Of a stretch of DNA of 64,000 nucleotides, positions 23,531 through 34,790 are shown piece by piece. The notes under the pieces are model-generated. The model was not told the origin of the DNA, made no database searches, and saw only the letters and a program-made list of their open reading frames with translations. Source of the DNA: Tieghemiomyces parasiticus (taxonomy: Eukaryota; Kickxellomycota; Dimargaritomycetes; Dimargaritales; Dimargaritaceae); the NCBI GenBank assembly GCA_027575765.1, contig JANBPT010000037.1, positions 35,065 through 99,064 of the forward strand, given 5' to 3'. The position numbers and the translations under genes are program-made. Position 1 is the first letter of the stretch; each line of letters begins with the position of its first letter.

Positions 23531-25114
23531 GACTACCACCAGGCATTGGAGACTAAATATGAATTCGTTACTCTCGTTGGTACTCGATTTTCGACGAGGG
23601 GGCGTTAAGTGCAACGCAACACGCGTTGTTTTGGTATATACGTTTGCATCTGGTTAGTGTATTAATCCGCCACGCTTACAAAATCCTACACTACCACTGC
23701 CGTAAACATCAATCTCGGAGCCTTTCGTAAACCTAAACAGCAGGTATGTATTTACCCCGTTTATCCTCGTTCACTCACCTGCTTCATCGAAGGGAGGGTT
23801 TCCCGGTCTGCCTAAGTATGTGCCGCCATTCCTCATCCGCCCGGTTTCCTACCCATCTTATTCTTTCTCCTTGGTATTATAACCTGACCATCAGATGCGT
23901 CCGTTTAATTTGCTAACTGCTTTCCAAATCCTACGCAGCCCACTCATACCTCTAGTTTTTCCGATTACACTGCTTATCAATAAATGCGTTACTACGAGGC
24001 TTTCGTTTACAGGAGCCAATGAAAAATATTACTTCTATCACGCTCTCCCCTGTCCACTATCCGTCGCCTGGCACCCATCCTTTCATAACGTGGCGGCTTG
24101 AAGAAGTCTATCATTGCACAAGAAAAGACCATTGGCCGCCACAACTGTATCCTAGCGGCTAGTACTCTCTCCCTCTTTCTCTCTGCCTCTCACCCTAGTG
24201 CATCTTTTTTGCCGTACCAACTATTCTTTCTTTTTTTTCCTGCGTAACTCAGGTGACGCCTAACGCGTACACTGTACATTTTTCAACACCTTCCCCTCAT
24301 AGGTTACTCTGCACACGTACCCTTATCCGCTCACTTAGACATATACGCATAATAAAGAGGGGGGAGGCAAAGTCCCAATCAATCAACCTTGCTAACTAGC
24401 CAGTGAGAGCGTACAGGGAAATGAGATACCTTTGTGGTTTGAAAGAGTAAAGCAAGGCCTATTCCGATTACAAAAGAGATTTGGACCGCCGACCCAAAGG
24501 CGGAAGGGGCCTACCCGCTCTATTGGACAGGACCTATCGCCTTTAACCTCCCTTCCATTATCATGACTTCGTATCGCCCTCTTTGCCCTCCGTCCGGGTC
24601 CCGGCCATCCTTCCCCACTCCTCTTCCTTTCCACTTCTCTCCCCACACCGCTGCCTCTAATCGGTCACAGTCCACCACCGCTGCTCTGTATCGACCTCAC
24701 GTCGTTCTGCTCCCTGTCGGGGCCTTTATTTTCACCTCGGCATATCGCTTATAAACCCGCACGTCCGTCGTATGAGTATCATGTCGACTTACATTGTTGC
24801 CACTCTATACTATTTGTCGCCTTATTTTGTTGCCTACTGTTAAATTGTTGACATTCTAGTTTTATTTTTCTCGGTTTTTCTTCATCTTGGTTATTTTAGT
24901 AACTGGGTTGGCAGTTATTTTAGAAGCAGGCCTTCCGGAGTATCACCTCCCATTGAATTATCACTAAACCGACCCCTCCGTTTGAATACCGGCTATTACT
25001 TTGTCAGTTTCTACTCCACCCACCCTTATTCTTACTCGACCCATTTTCCTCGCCGTTGGGAATTGACGATCCTAATTACTTTCTTACACCCCGCCCGTTA
25101 ACGCCACTATCGCT
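23531..25114. other. Lipase upstream region
   Basis: No gene recognised. 23650-24340 and 24540-25110 are pyrimidine-rich on plus with T-runs (24230-24240), like the leaders of other plus-strand genes here. The short open frames are unremarkable. Confidence 0.45.
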
Positions 25115-26643
25115 ATGAAGTTGGTAAGGACCCGTTGTTGCCGGTCGCGGTCTGACGACGCCCCCTCATACAGACCATACCTACAAAAGCCGCTAAAGTA
25201 TTACAGACGCTAACTACCAACTTGACTACCTATATATATCACTGAATTTGGTGCTTACCCACCCAGAACACGCTTTATGTAGTCGGCATCTTCCTGGCAG
25301 CGACCCCGCTGTATGGCGGCGCTAGGGCGACTAACCTTGACCCCAGCCAGGGGGAGGACCGCTTTGGTGTTACGTCAAACGGTGGAGACGTCGGTCATGT
25401 GGGTAGTAATAATGTGGCGATGGATGGGACGATGGCACAAACTTCCAAGTTTAAAATAAGTATAGGGAATCTCAAGAAAATGTACCGGAAAACTGAGACC
25501 ATAACAACCAACGTGCTTCAACATGCTATGGCTCTCAAAGCCATCTTTGATGGTAACGACAAAGCACCGACCCCACCCGGCGCAAAAACCACGGCGATAA
25601 ACGCGCTAGAGACAGAACTATTTAAAACCAAACAGCGGTAAGTGTACCAGCAGTTAGTCATCACACGAATTTCACTGATGTAATGTTAACTGGTCATCCA
25701 TCCGGGGTGTTCATTCGTCATTTCAGCCTCGAGCGACATGAACTAACTAAGACCAAAAAATTCGCCCCCGTCTTTGCCATCTATAACCACCTTTATCAGG
25801 TACGCCTTCGACGTCTACTTTGACGGGAGCGGCGAAACCCCGTTCGTGTTCAAATATTCCAATCCCAAGACCAACTCCCTGGTCGCAACCCTCTTTAATC
25901 GAGAACCCAAGGCCAATTCCCTGGTTACCACCTTTTATAACCTAGACCCCTACATCGGGGGCTATATTGCGGTGAATCATAAGGAAAAGCGTGTCATACT
26001 CGTTTTCCGGGGTGCTGATCATCCCAAGGCACACTTCTACACGGCCCAGTTTCCCCTTGTTCCGTTTATTCCTAAAGGTCAGCCAGCCACGCCAGGAACC
26101 CCGCCAGCCCTTATGATCCATAAGGGATTTAAGGCCACCTACGATGCCATGCCAGCCGAGGTAAGACCGACACTCATGGCCACGCTGAAAAAATACCCTG
26201 ACTACGCGTTCTGGCTAATTGGCCACTCCCTGGGTGGCGTCCATGCCAGTCTTTTGGCCCTCGAATTACGCAACCTCCCCGGAGTAGGTGACCGTATGCA
26301 CGTTACCACGTTTGGTCGGCCGCGGATTGGTAACAAGGCCTTCGTGGATTACTTTATTTCCGCCAAAATCAAGCACGACCGGTTCACCATACGCAACGAT
26401 ATCATCTCCCGGCTGGGCTTAAATAGTATGGGGTACCAGAGTGAGAATAACGAGGTCCACCTAGCAGATGACGGTAAGATTTACCGTATCGAGGGATCAG
26501 CCTACGAGACCGGACTGGGTAACGCCAACACAGAGTACGACATGCAAAGTATTAAGGTGCATAATGACTTTTTGGGGATTTCGATCTGGTATAGCCTCAA
26601 AGACCTGTTGGGTATAGTCATCGCTGCTGCCAAGAAACTCTAG
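25115..26643 (+). CDS. Secreted class-3 (Rhizomucor-type) lipase
   Basis: Predicted secreted triacylglycerol lipase or related esterase with alpha/beta-hydrolase fold. A 9-nt first exon (ATG AAG TTG, 25115-25123) joins 25267-25637; together they encode a good signal peptide (MKLNTLYVVGIFLAATPLYG). A charged helical region follows, then the catalytic domain in the exon ending at 26643. The nucleophile elbow is IGHSLGG (Ser about 286); the Asp is in TIRNDIIS (about 343) and the His in IKVHNDF (about 397), so the triad looks complete. RVILVFRG and TFGRPRIGN are further class-3 blocks. The third exon start is uncertain. An AAG acceptor at 25751 keeps the frame (423 residues); the canonical CAG at 25726 gives a more natural sequence (LERHELTKTKKFAPVF) but then needs a one-base shift near 25800. 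Related to the pseudogene 2 kb upstream. Confidence 0.85.
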
Positions 26644-29600
26644 AATTATGATTTACATCTACAGTGATCGTTATAAATAAAAATTGTTACTAACTTGCTC
26701 TTCTCTGGGCAAGTCTCTGACGATCGAACTGGTCTGTATCGATAACTCCCCCCCCCACTTTGGAGTTCACTGACGTGTGCCAATGGGCCGAGAGCTCCGG
26801 TTAGCAGAAACTTCCTCAGTTTTGGCTTGACAATCATCGCGCATTCCAGCCGTACACAGCTTTTAGGCTCTTCATACCCTCCTCTCCTAGACATCGACAC
26901 CTTATATGTATAATATATAAATTCTCGGCTTAGCCGGTGGTCGGTATAATCGGAGCCACTCATCGATTAATTGTGCTATACGCTACTCGTGTGAGTTATA
27001 TTTATTGATAAGGTTGCTTGCGCTTACCCTTGTCGTCTTGTTCCGCTAATGCGCGTGTTAGCGTCCATTCCGTTCTGCCTTGCATTGTTTATTGCACATT
27101 CACGACGTCCTCGTCCGGTTCCGTATTCTAGTGCCCGCTGATTGTAATTGAAGCTTTTAACCTCAGTCACGTATCGTTTCTCACCCTTCTTGGCCCCTTA
27201 CCTCTCTGTGTGGCTCGCTTCCGTTTCCTGTGCGGCAGTCACCATGCTGGTAGAACCTCACCTGGCCGGTGTCGGGCCGTTCAGGGCTTTTTAGGTACTT
27301 AATATACCCCTTGCCGCTGGTTTCTGCACCACTCCACCTCACTGACCATCACCTTCTCATTAATTTGTGTGTGTGTGTGTGTGTGTGTGTACAGATCTAT
27401 AAAATCTACCCCCCCCATTCGTGATCCCTAGAGCTGGGGATCTTGGCCTTTCTTACTCGTAAATGAAAAGAGGTGAGCCACAGCGCATACCCTGGTATAC
27501 CTCACTCGAGCATTGGATGTCTCCCCAATGTACATTGTGTGATTATAGTATATAATTAAACACAAATTGAAAAACCTAGCCCTTCCTTTTCGTACACTAT
27601 GCTATTCTAATGGGTGGAGAATGCTCGCCAAACTCCTCCCTACGAGCAAGGAATAAAAAAAGGGAGAACGAAAGCCGCCTGGTAATTTGTAATACTAAAT
27701 TACAAGGTGTCCAGGGCGAAAGACATCGACCGTGGCTGAGATGGAAATATTATAACTTGAGCACTCTTTGTCCCTTGGATTGGGAGAGGGGCCAAGGCAT
27801 ACCCCTCCTAAACGACAAATGATTTTCCGATGACCAAACGGCCCTATTGAAGGGAAATACCTGGCGCCCACAAGTAACCTGCTTAAGCATTAAATTCATG
27901 TACCGTTTAAATTGACTATGTTTTATGTCGGCCCGCTTACCGCCCCTTTCCTTGACTGGCTCACCGCTTCGCTAACCCCTCTTCCTGGCCATCCCTACCA
28001 CCACAATATAGCTTGAAAAAAGGCATTAGACAGAGATAATCCGCGTCGCGGCGTTGATTGCCGCCCGCTCATCCGGCCAATCGAGCCTTCGAGGTTCAAC
28101 GTCATTACCACCGCAAACTACTCAGCTGGTATAGCAAAGCCCCATCCCGTATCCACCCAATGGCGTGAGCATCCCAAGTTCCTGAAAATCATCGTGTACA
28201 GTTAGTTGGCTGTGGTCACTTTCTAGCACACTGGGGTCCGTTGCAGGTAGGTGGTGGGCGGAATGGAAAGCGGCAGCTAGCTGCTGTGGCGGCAGGGCGT
28301 GCAGGTCTAGATCCAGGCCCTCCCGCTCTCCATACTTACCCGACGGCTCGACAGCACCAACACTTCCGAAGCCAAGCCGATTTTGAGAATGGAATGCGTC
28401 TACATTGGTTTGCGCTTGATGTGGAGCAAGGATACCAGGATGCAAGGCAGGCCAGCAGCGGCATCGGTTGAGGAGCTGATGGGCGCGGAACGGGGATTGA
28501 CGCTTCACCTTCCACCGTCGCCTCCCCAGCCTCTCCGCCACAGTCAGCAGTTATCAGCATCGCTCATCGGCTCTCCCCCATTCCACGCGCCTTTCATTCG
28601 AGGCCCACCCCCTCCCTCTTGCCCCGTTGTGGAAGAGCCATCCATGTAGCAGTGGATGCGGCCGAACGAGCCTATAGCAGAGGTGCCCAGTGGGATAAAA
28701 TATAATTATGCCGTCGGTGATCCACAGTCGAAATGCAGGCCACAGTGGTGGTATGGCTGGCCACCTTGTAATTCGCTTGGCGAAGCGAGTGGTGGAGTGG
28801 TGGCAAGTCGCGTGGCCAACCAATTCCCGCCAATACGTCCCAACTGGCCAATGGGCCCATGGGAGACCACCACGCCCATTAGTCTCGCTTGCATTCCCGC
28901 ATCCAGCGCGAATCGCTAGGCCAACTGCCATCGGCCGGACTTGGCCGGGATCTAATCACCGGCGGGAGGCACTCGCGTTTCAGGTATGTCTTGTCCGTGC
29001 CTTCCCTCGGCCGCTTTGTAAAGCAAATGAGAAAAAAATCTCATTGGGTCGATTGTGCGCCGGTGTGCAGAGTGCCGATGGCTGCCCCTCGCCGCTAACC
29101 GGCGGCTGCTCGCAGCGCCTCTGACATCGTCATCATCGGCGCCCACGCTGCCGTTACGGTCGCCGCTGGGTGCGTGAGAGCGGCGGCGACGGCACACCAA
29201 CCACGCGCTGGGATCGGACCCAGCGGCCGAACGTTCTTGAACTCGGAGGGAGATCCTGTTCGCTGGCTACCAGGTGTTGCGGGGCTGACGCTATCTGGCC
29301 GGGCGGCTTACAATGATGCAAGCTTTTTTAGCCATCTACATTTGTATGGAGGACCGAGGCGGGACGGCTGCCCTTGCGGCGGACCACGTTCTCGCATCGT
29401 GTAGCAAGCCAAGACCCGCCGCCACATGCTACGAGGCCTGCGCCGCGCATAGGACGCAAGGGCTTGGCACCCCGATGGTGTACGCCCACCCAATCGCCGC
29501 TCCTTCGCCGCCTCCACCGGCATGTCTCGCCCTCTTTCCGAGACGGCTGCGTCTTGGTCTCCACTATGTTTCACAGCCCCGGATATTGCCAAGGCGCATA

Positions 29601-31924
29601 GAGGTCATCTGTGCTCCCTTCCCTTCCACACGCCAAGCCGGGTCATTGTATGCTGGCACCAAGCTGCTTACCCTCTTTCCAAGCTCGACGGGCTGGTGAG
29701 CGCCATCCCTTGCACATATTTTTTGACCCTGAGCCCCCCTCCCGTCCGCCTCCCCCAGCTTTTATGTCACCGTTACTACTGCGCGGACGCCTGTCATTTT
29801 CCATGTTTTTTTCCTAGGTACCCCACAACTGCCCTACCGTTCGGTCAGCGTGTCCCGTACCCTTGGTTCTCTAGTCAGTCTTCGTACCCTAGCCCTATTT
29901 ATTCTCTACTGCGCCCGATTACGTGCCGCCGCCATTGCCTCCTACTTGTTGTTTGCCCCTAAACCTACTCCCATCTGTGCTAATCATACGGTTCGCTGCG
30001 AGCCTTATTTACTGTGCCTATCATTCATATTAGTACCTATTTACTCCGTCTCCTCCGCAGGTAAGTCTCCCCATCACCCGAGAGTGCCGTATTTTATTTA
30101 AACCGTATCTGGGCGAAGGCTGGCCCGGTACCGATTCACACCTTGATCGGGCGTATTCGGGTACCCGCCGCCTCCCCGTGGGGTTCTGTGAATCCCTCGG
30201 CGGGGCCTGAGGGTGCCGTACCTGTAATACAGCCACCTTGCTTACTCCCACTTCCACGCCAATGGGTGGGGGTTCTGCTACTGGGATTCCTTCTCGGCCC
30301 GATGGCCTTGGTCCGGGGGGCTCGGGTTGTAGTACAAAGAAACGAACCTTCTGCAACGACGGGGCGCCCCTTGCCGCTCAGACGGGGGCTACCAGCCAGC
30401 GCTGGGAGAGGCGGTTGTCCTCACGATACCCAGCTCACCTTACAGGTTACGCGTGAGAGAATAGCGGTATGCCTTGCTGAAGGAAACGCTGGTATGCCCT
30501 TCGCTTCCCTGGGAACGTCAGTTTCCCTCTTGGGCAGGCTGTAGCCCTCCCTCTCCTCCACCCGGCCGCTGTTGCCTCGGCCTTGATTCTATTTTAGGCC
30601 CACGTCAACTCTCCCGCTCTTACCCCACACTAACGATGACCTTGACTTTTCCCCGTTCCTTCCCACCTCTGTGGTAAACACCCTAGTTGTGCCCCTGCCA
30701 CTCACAGCTTACGTCACCTCGACTCCCCTACCAAAATCTCGGAGTCTGAAACCTTGACTGCCCACGACCCTCCACGTCGCCCCCCAGCCTTATTTCTCGG
30801 CTCATGTACCCACCCACTACGAAGTGCCCAGCCTCCGATATTCTTGGCCCTTTGTATCTCATATGTACATCCAACCCATATCCTCTTTGCTAACCTCTCC
30901 ACTGTATTAGCTGTGCTTGACGTAATCGGGTTTGTCGATGCCCCACCGTCACTCGTTCCCCGATACGCCGCCCGTCCACTCGTTCAGTCCTATGGTTACT
31001 TATATTACACGATCCTGTGCCCTCGAACCCCTGCTGCTTTCCCAACCTCAGTGATCATTTTTATTAGTACTTATGTTCAGTTCGCCGTGCATTTTTTTTT
31101 AGTACTACATCTCAGCCCCCTTCGCTTTTGCCCTTACTTTGGGACGCTTGACTCAATATCACCTCCTACTTTCTCTCAGCCCCCCTTTCCTTTCTACATC
31201 CCAGTCCAGCGTATTGGGCACGCGACAGCGGGTTTTGGCTTATCCCATCACCCTCCCCACCCCCGGTTCCTATCCCCCCTTCCCAACCGACACCTCACTT
31301 CCGCCCCTCTTCCCCCCTCCATTTCACTCTCCCGTGCGGTTCCTGGTACCTGACGCGCGTACGCCTTACTGCTACCGAGTGTCCACTACCCCTGTTGGCT
31401 CCTCTACTGCTATTTCAACTTTTCGCTACCTTGCCTCCAGGCTAATCATCCCAACCCTCCGTGCTTTCGCTTATCGGAGCTGCCCTCTCCCATACTGGGA
31501 CGTCGTGAATTATTTTTACCCGTGGCCTCGCTCCTCTGTCGACGCGTGGGCCCAGTCTCGTTTGTGTACCTGCTCACTTTCTCTAGTCTTATCCTCGTGG
31601 TCAATAGTCAGCCGACGCGGCTCGACACCACTTCAGCTGCCAGTACGACTCTCGTATTCCCATTGTCGCAAGCCACCCGGTCACCTCCGAAGCGCCTGGC
31701 CGCCCCCCATTCCCCACCTGGCCACTCTGGCTTCCTTTATTGTTTACCAATCAACGGGCGGAATCCAGCTTCGTTCACCGCCACACCCCGTCGCAGTTTT
31801 CCACCGCACAGGGTTGGCCTGATCCGCATCGTCAAAAGGCAATCTGCTCCGAAGACTACTACCTCACTACTCCCGAATTTGTCAGTTTCGAACGTTCATT
31901 GTTCTGGCTGCGTTCTAAACCAGT
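26644..31924. other. Long gene-poor region before the S28-like gene
   Basis: No gene I can support in 5.3 kb. 27200-27300 carries a short possible lipase relic. 28040-30550 is richer in G+C, with overlapping open frames on both strands and no recognisable protein. 30550-31900 is strongly pyrimidine-rich on plus, the apparent leader of the gene starting at 31925; its open frames are Pro/Ser/Leu-rich and look compositional. Confidence 0.45.
27366..27390. repeat. TG dinucleotide microsatellite
   Basis: Uninterrupted TG repeat of about 12 units followed by ACAG, in the gene-poor stretch downstream of the lipase. Confidence 0.9.
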
Positions 31925-34401
31925 ATGCGACCGACTGCTTGCCGACCGGGCGCGTCCTTCGTCCTTCGGGTCTCCCTCGTGCTTTTTTGCTGCGTATTGA
32001 CATGTAATTCCTTCTACTCGACACCCACGAGGTAAGCCTGACTAGCCATTATCGGGAAACCTCCACCCGCCACGTAAATCCGCGCTATAACAGGACCGCC
32101 GTCTCGAGCCTGATAACTAACCTCCCCTATGATTCACTGACGGTCCGTATCCACCCTATCCTCCGTGCCCTCTTCCCTAGTAAAACGCATACGGGCACTA
32201 CGGAACGGTACTTTACACAGCGCACCGACCACTTCGACCCCGATTCAACCGCGACCTTTTCCCAACGGGTCTTTATCAACCAGGCGCATTTCCGTTCGCA
32301 TGGCCCCGTCCTGCTGTTTCTTGGCGGCCAGAGCCCGCTCACCACCAGCGACGCCAACTGGCCCGTCCTGCTCGATCTAGCTCGGGAGACCGAGGGACTC
32401 ATCGTAGCCCTCGAACACCGGTACTACGGTCAGTCCCGGCCCTCCGACGACCTGTCTACCGCCAACCTACAGCGTCTCTCCGCCGACCAGGCCGTGGAGG
32501 ATGTCCGCTACCTCATCCACAGCGGGTACCTCTCCCACCTCGTGCCCGAGGTCCGTTCTACAAACGGCGAGGGGAGTAAGCACCTAGCGTTCGACATGAC
32601 GGGTGGGGCATCCCCAGTTGCCCCTGGTCCGTTAGCTGGTCGGACCTTGTCCCCCCCTGCCAACCCGTGGATCCTTGTCGGGGCCGCCTATGGAGGCAGT
32701 CTGGGTGTGTGGACTAAACATCGGTACCCGACCCTTGTTGAGGCAGTGGTGGCCATCTCCGCCCCGCTCCAAACCAGCACCGATTTCTATCAGTTCGATC
32801 TTATCTCCTCTGCGGAACTACCCTGCGCCTCTGACATCCACGATGCCATCGTGTACATTGACAACGTGCACTTTGCCGATGCCGCCGGATTCGCCGCCTT
32901 CGGCGAACGTTTCAATATGACCCACCTGGGCGAGGACCCGCCCGTGGTGGCCGATTTCCTTGCCCAGCCCCTCACCGAGGCCCTGACTTACGCCAGCCTG
33001 GACCACTTCTCTACTGCCACGGTCCCGCGCGCTCCCACTGACAGTCTGTGTCGTACTTTCGCTGAGGCCGGGCCCCGGGCCAGCGCACGGCAGAAGGCCG
33101 ACCTGTACGTCCGGTGGGCCCAACAGCACTACCCTCAACGGCAGCAAGCATGGATGGCCGGTGAGGACGTCGCGACCGACCGGCACCCGGCCCCAGCTAC
33201 GCACGACCCTACCTCGGGTCGCCAGCGGCTCTGGCAAACCTGCACCCAACTGCGCTACTGGATTACCGCGGGCCCGTTACCTCACAGCCGCCGGCTCCGG
33301 TCCGCCCTGCTTACCCCAGAATACTTTAGCCGGCAGTGCTCGGTCCATTTTCCCGACGCACCCAGTCTCATCGCTAAGCTCAATAGCTCGACATCGGATC
33401 GTCTAGCAGGCTCCGCGGCCCCGTCGCAGTTTACCATGGAAGGTGTCGCCGAGGTCCAGCACACTGACGGGATCCTGTACATTGACGGTGGCCGGGACCC
33501 CTGGCGTCCGCTGACCGCCAACGCTGCCACCTCCGTCACCGGCCAGACGAGCCCGCCGTTGGTCACGACGGCCCACCACGGGCCCCCGTGCGACCGCTGC
33601 GCTAAGGTTGTCATCCCCGACGAGGGCCACTCACCGCTCTTCCGGTGGACGGTCACTCGGCGGATGCAGCCCTTCCACCGGCAGGTGTACGACGTGATCA
33701 AGCGTTGGCTCGGGCTCGTATCGGCTACCTCGGCTTCCAGCGGCGCGGGTTTCAGCTCTCCGCTTGGAAACGCGGCGGTTGCCGATGCCGTTACCCCGCT
33801 GGTCACGACATCCCGACCGACCTCAGCGGCCCATGGCGTCGACACTGCCGACCACCGGGATTCGACAAATGCCGAGCGGAAAGGTAGCGGCAAGTCCACA
33901 AGTAGTAGTAGCGCCACCCTGTCACCCTCCAACCTGGTAACCTCATTCTTTGCGGCCGGTGGTGAGTACTCTTCGTCGTTACATGACAGTCTGGCTTCCA
34001 TCTTCCCGGACGTACCGCCGGCCCGCCCTCGTAACGGTCGACCACGATCCCTGCGTCGTCGCCACCCCTTTGCGCCGCCCGCCCCAGCTTTTTCGTCGTC
34101 GTTGTCACCTTCATCATCGGGCCTGATATATACGTCACCGGCGTCACCCCTGTTTGCCACCGGCCCTTCGGCTGACCATGCTGTCTATTCGTCGTCTAAC
34201 CAACAACCCGGTGGCGGCGGCAACCCACGCGCCCCCTTCTCCTTCGATAGCCGGGCGGTGTTTATATTCCAAATCACCTTTGTTATCTTGGTGCACCTGG
34301 CGGTGGAACACTTTTCCTATGTATTTGAAAAGAATTCTTCGGTATCTTCCACGCGCCCTAATTCTACCTCGACCGCGGCTACTACCGACGGACGCTCCTA
34401 A
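31925..34401 (+). CDS. S28-family peptidase-like protein lacking the nucleophile serine
   Basis: Member of the prolyl carboxypeptidase/DPP7/PRSS16 (S28) family, probably secretory and membrane-bound. Exons 31925-32031 and 32094-34401 give 804 residues. A signal peptide core (FVLRVSLVLFCCVLT) lies within residues 1-30. Family blocks follow: RYFTQRTDHFDP, GPVLLFLGGQSPL, GLIVALEHRYYGQSRP, LSADQAVEDVRYLI. The nucleophile motif, normally GGSY(G/A)G, reads GAAYGGSLGVW: Ser is replaced by Ala (residue 234, codon GCC at 32686). The other triad candidates remain, Asp504 (GGRDPWRP) and His548 (DEGHSPLF). A 230-residue Ser/Thr/Pro-rich extension ends with one hydrophobic segment (FIFQITFVILVHLAVEHF) and a short tail. 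The start rests on the signal peptide and phase. A catalytically dead receptor or chaperone-like role is inference. Confidence 0.85.
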
Positions 34402-34790
34402 TTCCCCTTCTTTTCCCCCTCCCGGCCCTCCCCATCTCTCTCTCCGCCCACCCTAATCTTGCGCCACATCTTCCCGCTTTTGGCTTCTTGATCAACTTTG
34501 CCTTATTCTGCATCCTCACATACATCTCTCCGACCGGAAGCTCTGCCACTCGCCCACTCCTCCCTCCACAACTCTCACTTTGTCACAATACCACTAAATT
34601 ACCGCTTCTCTCCCGGCGCCTCTCCTCGTTTCGTAAACTAGATCATCCACAGCATTGAAAGGTTTGCTTGGTGGGGCCATCCACGTTCTTATGCCTGTAT
34701 CAATTTATCAGGGTTATATTGACGTGGGGTAATACAGGAAAGTTGAGAGCAAACATCCCCAGGCAAGAGAGAGGGGAGGGTTCATACATG
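34402..34790. other. Convergent intergenic region
   Basis: 3' sides of the S28-like gene and the methyltransferase. Pyrimidine-rich near 34400-34620, then mixed. Nothing else recognised. Confidence 0.6.

Noticed and set aside
29120..29170. DIVIIGAHAAV, resembling an FAD-binding Rossmann start
   Set aside because: The glycine pattern GxGxxG is absent and the following sequence has no oxidoreductase blocks; chance in G+C-rich DNA is likelier.
31715..31735. PGHSGF, resembling a lipase nucleophile elbow
   Set aside because: No other lipase block surrounds it and the frame is compositional.
30754..31822. Overlapping plus-strand open frames of 199 and 227 codons
   Set aside because: They are Pro/Ser/Leu-rich, overlap each other in different frames and lie in a pyrimidine-rich leader; no domain is visible.
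31522..32007. Upstream frame with a signal-like start considered as the N-terminus of the S28-like protein
   Set aside because: It begins at GTG, and its frame does not splice in phase to the S28 exon. The ATG at 31925 gives a signal peptide and the correct phase.
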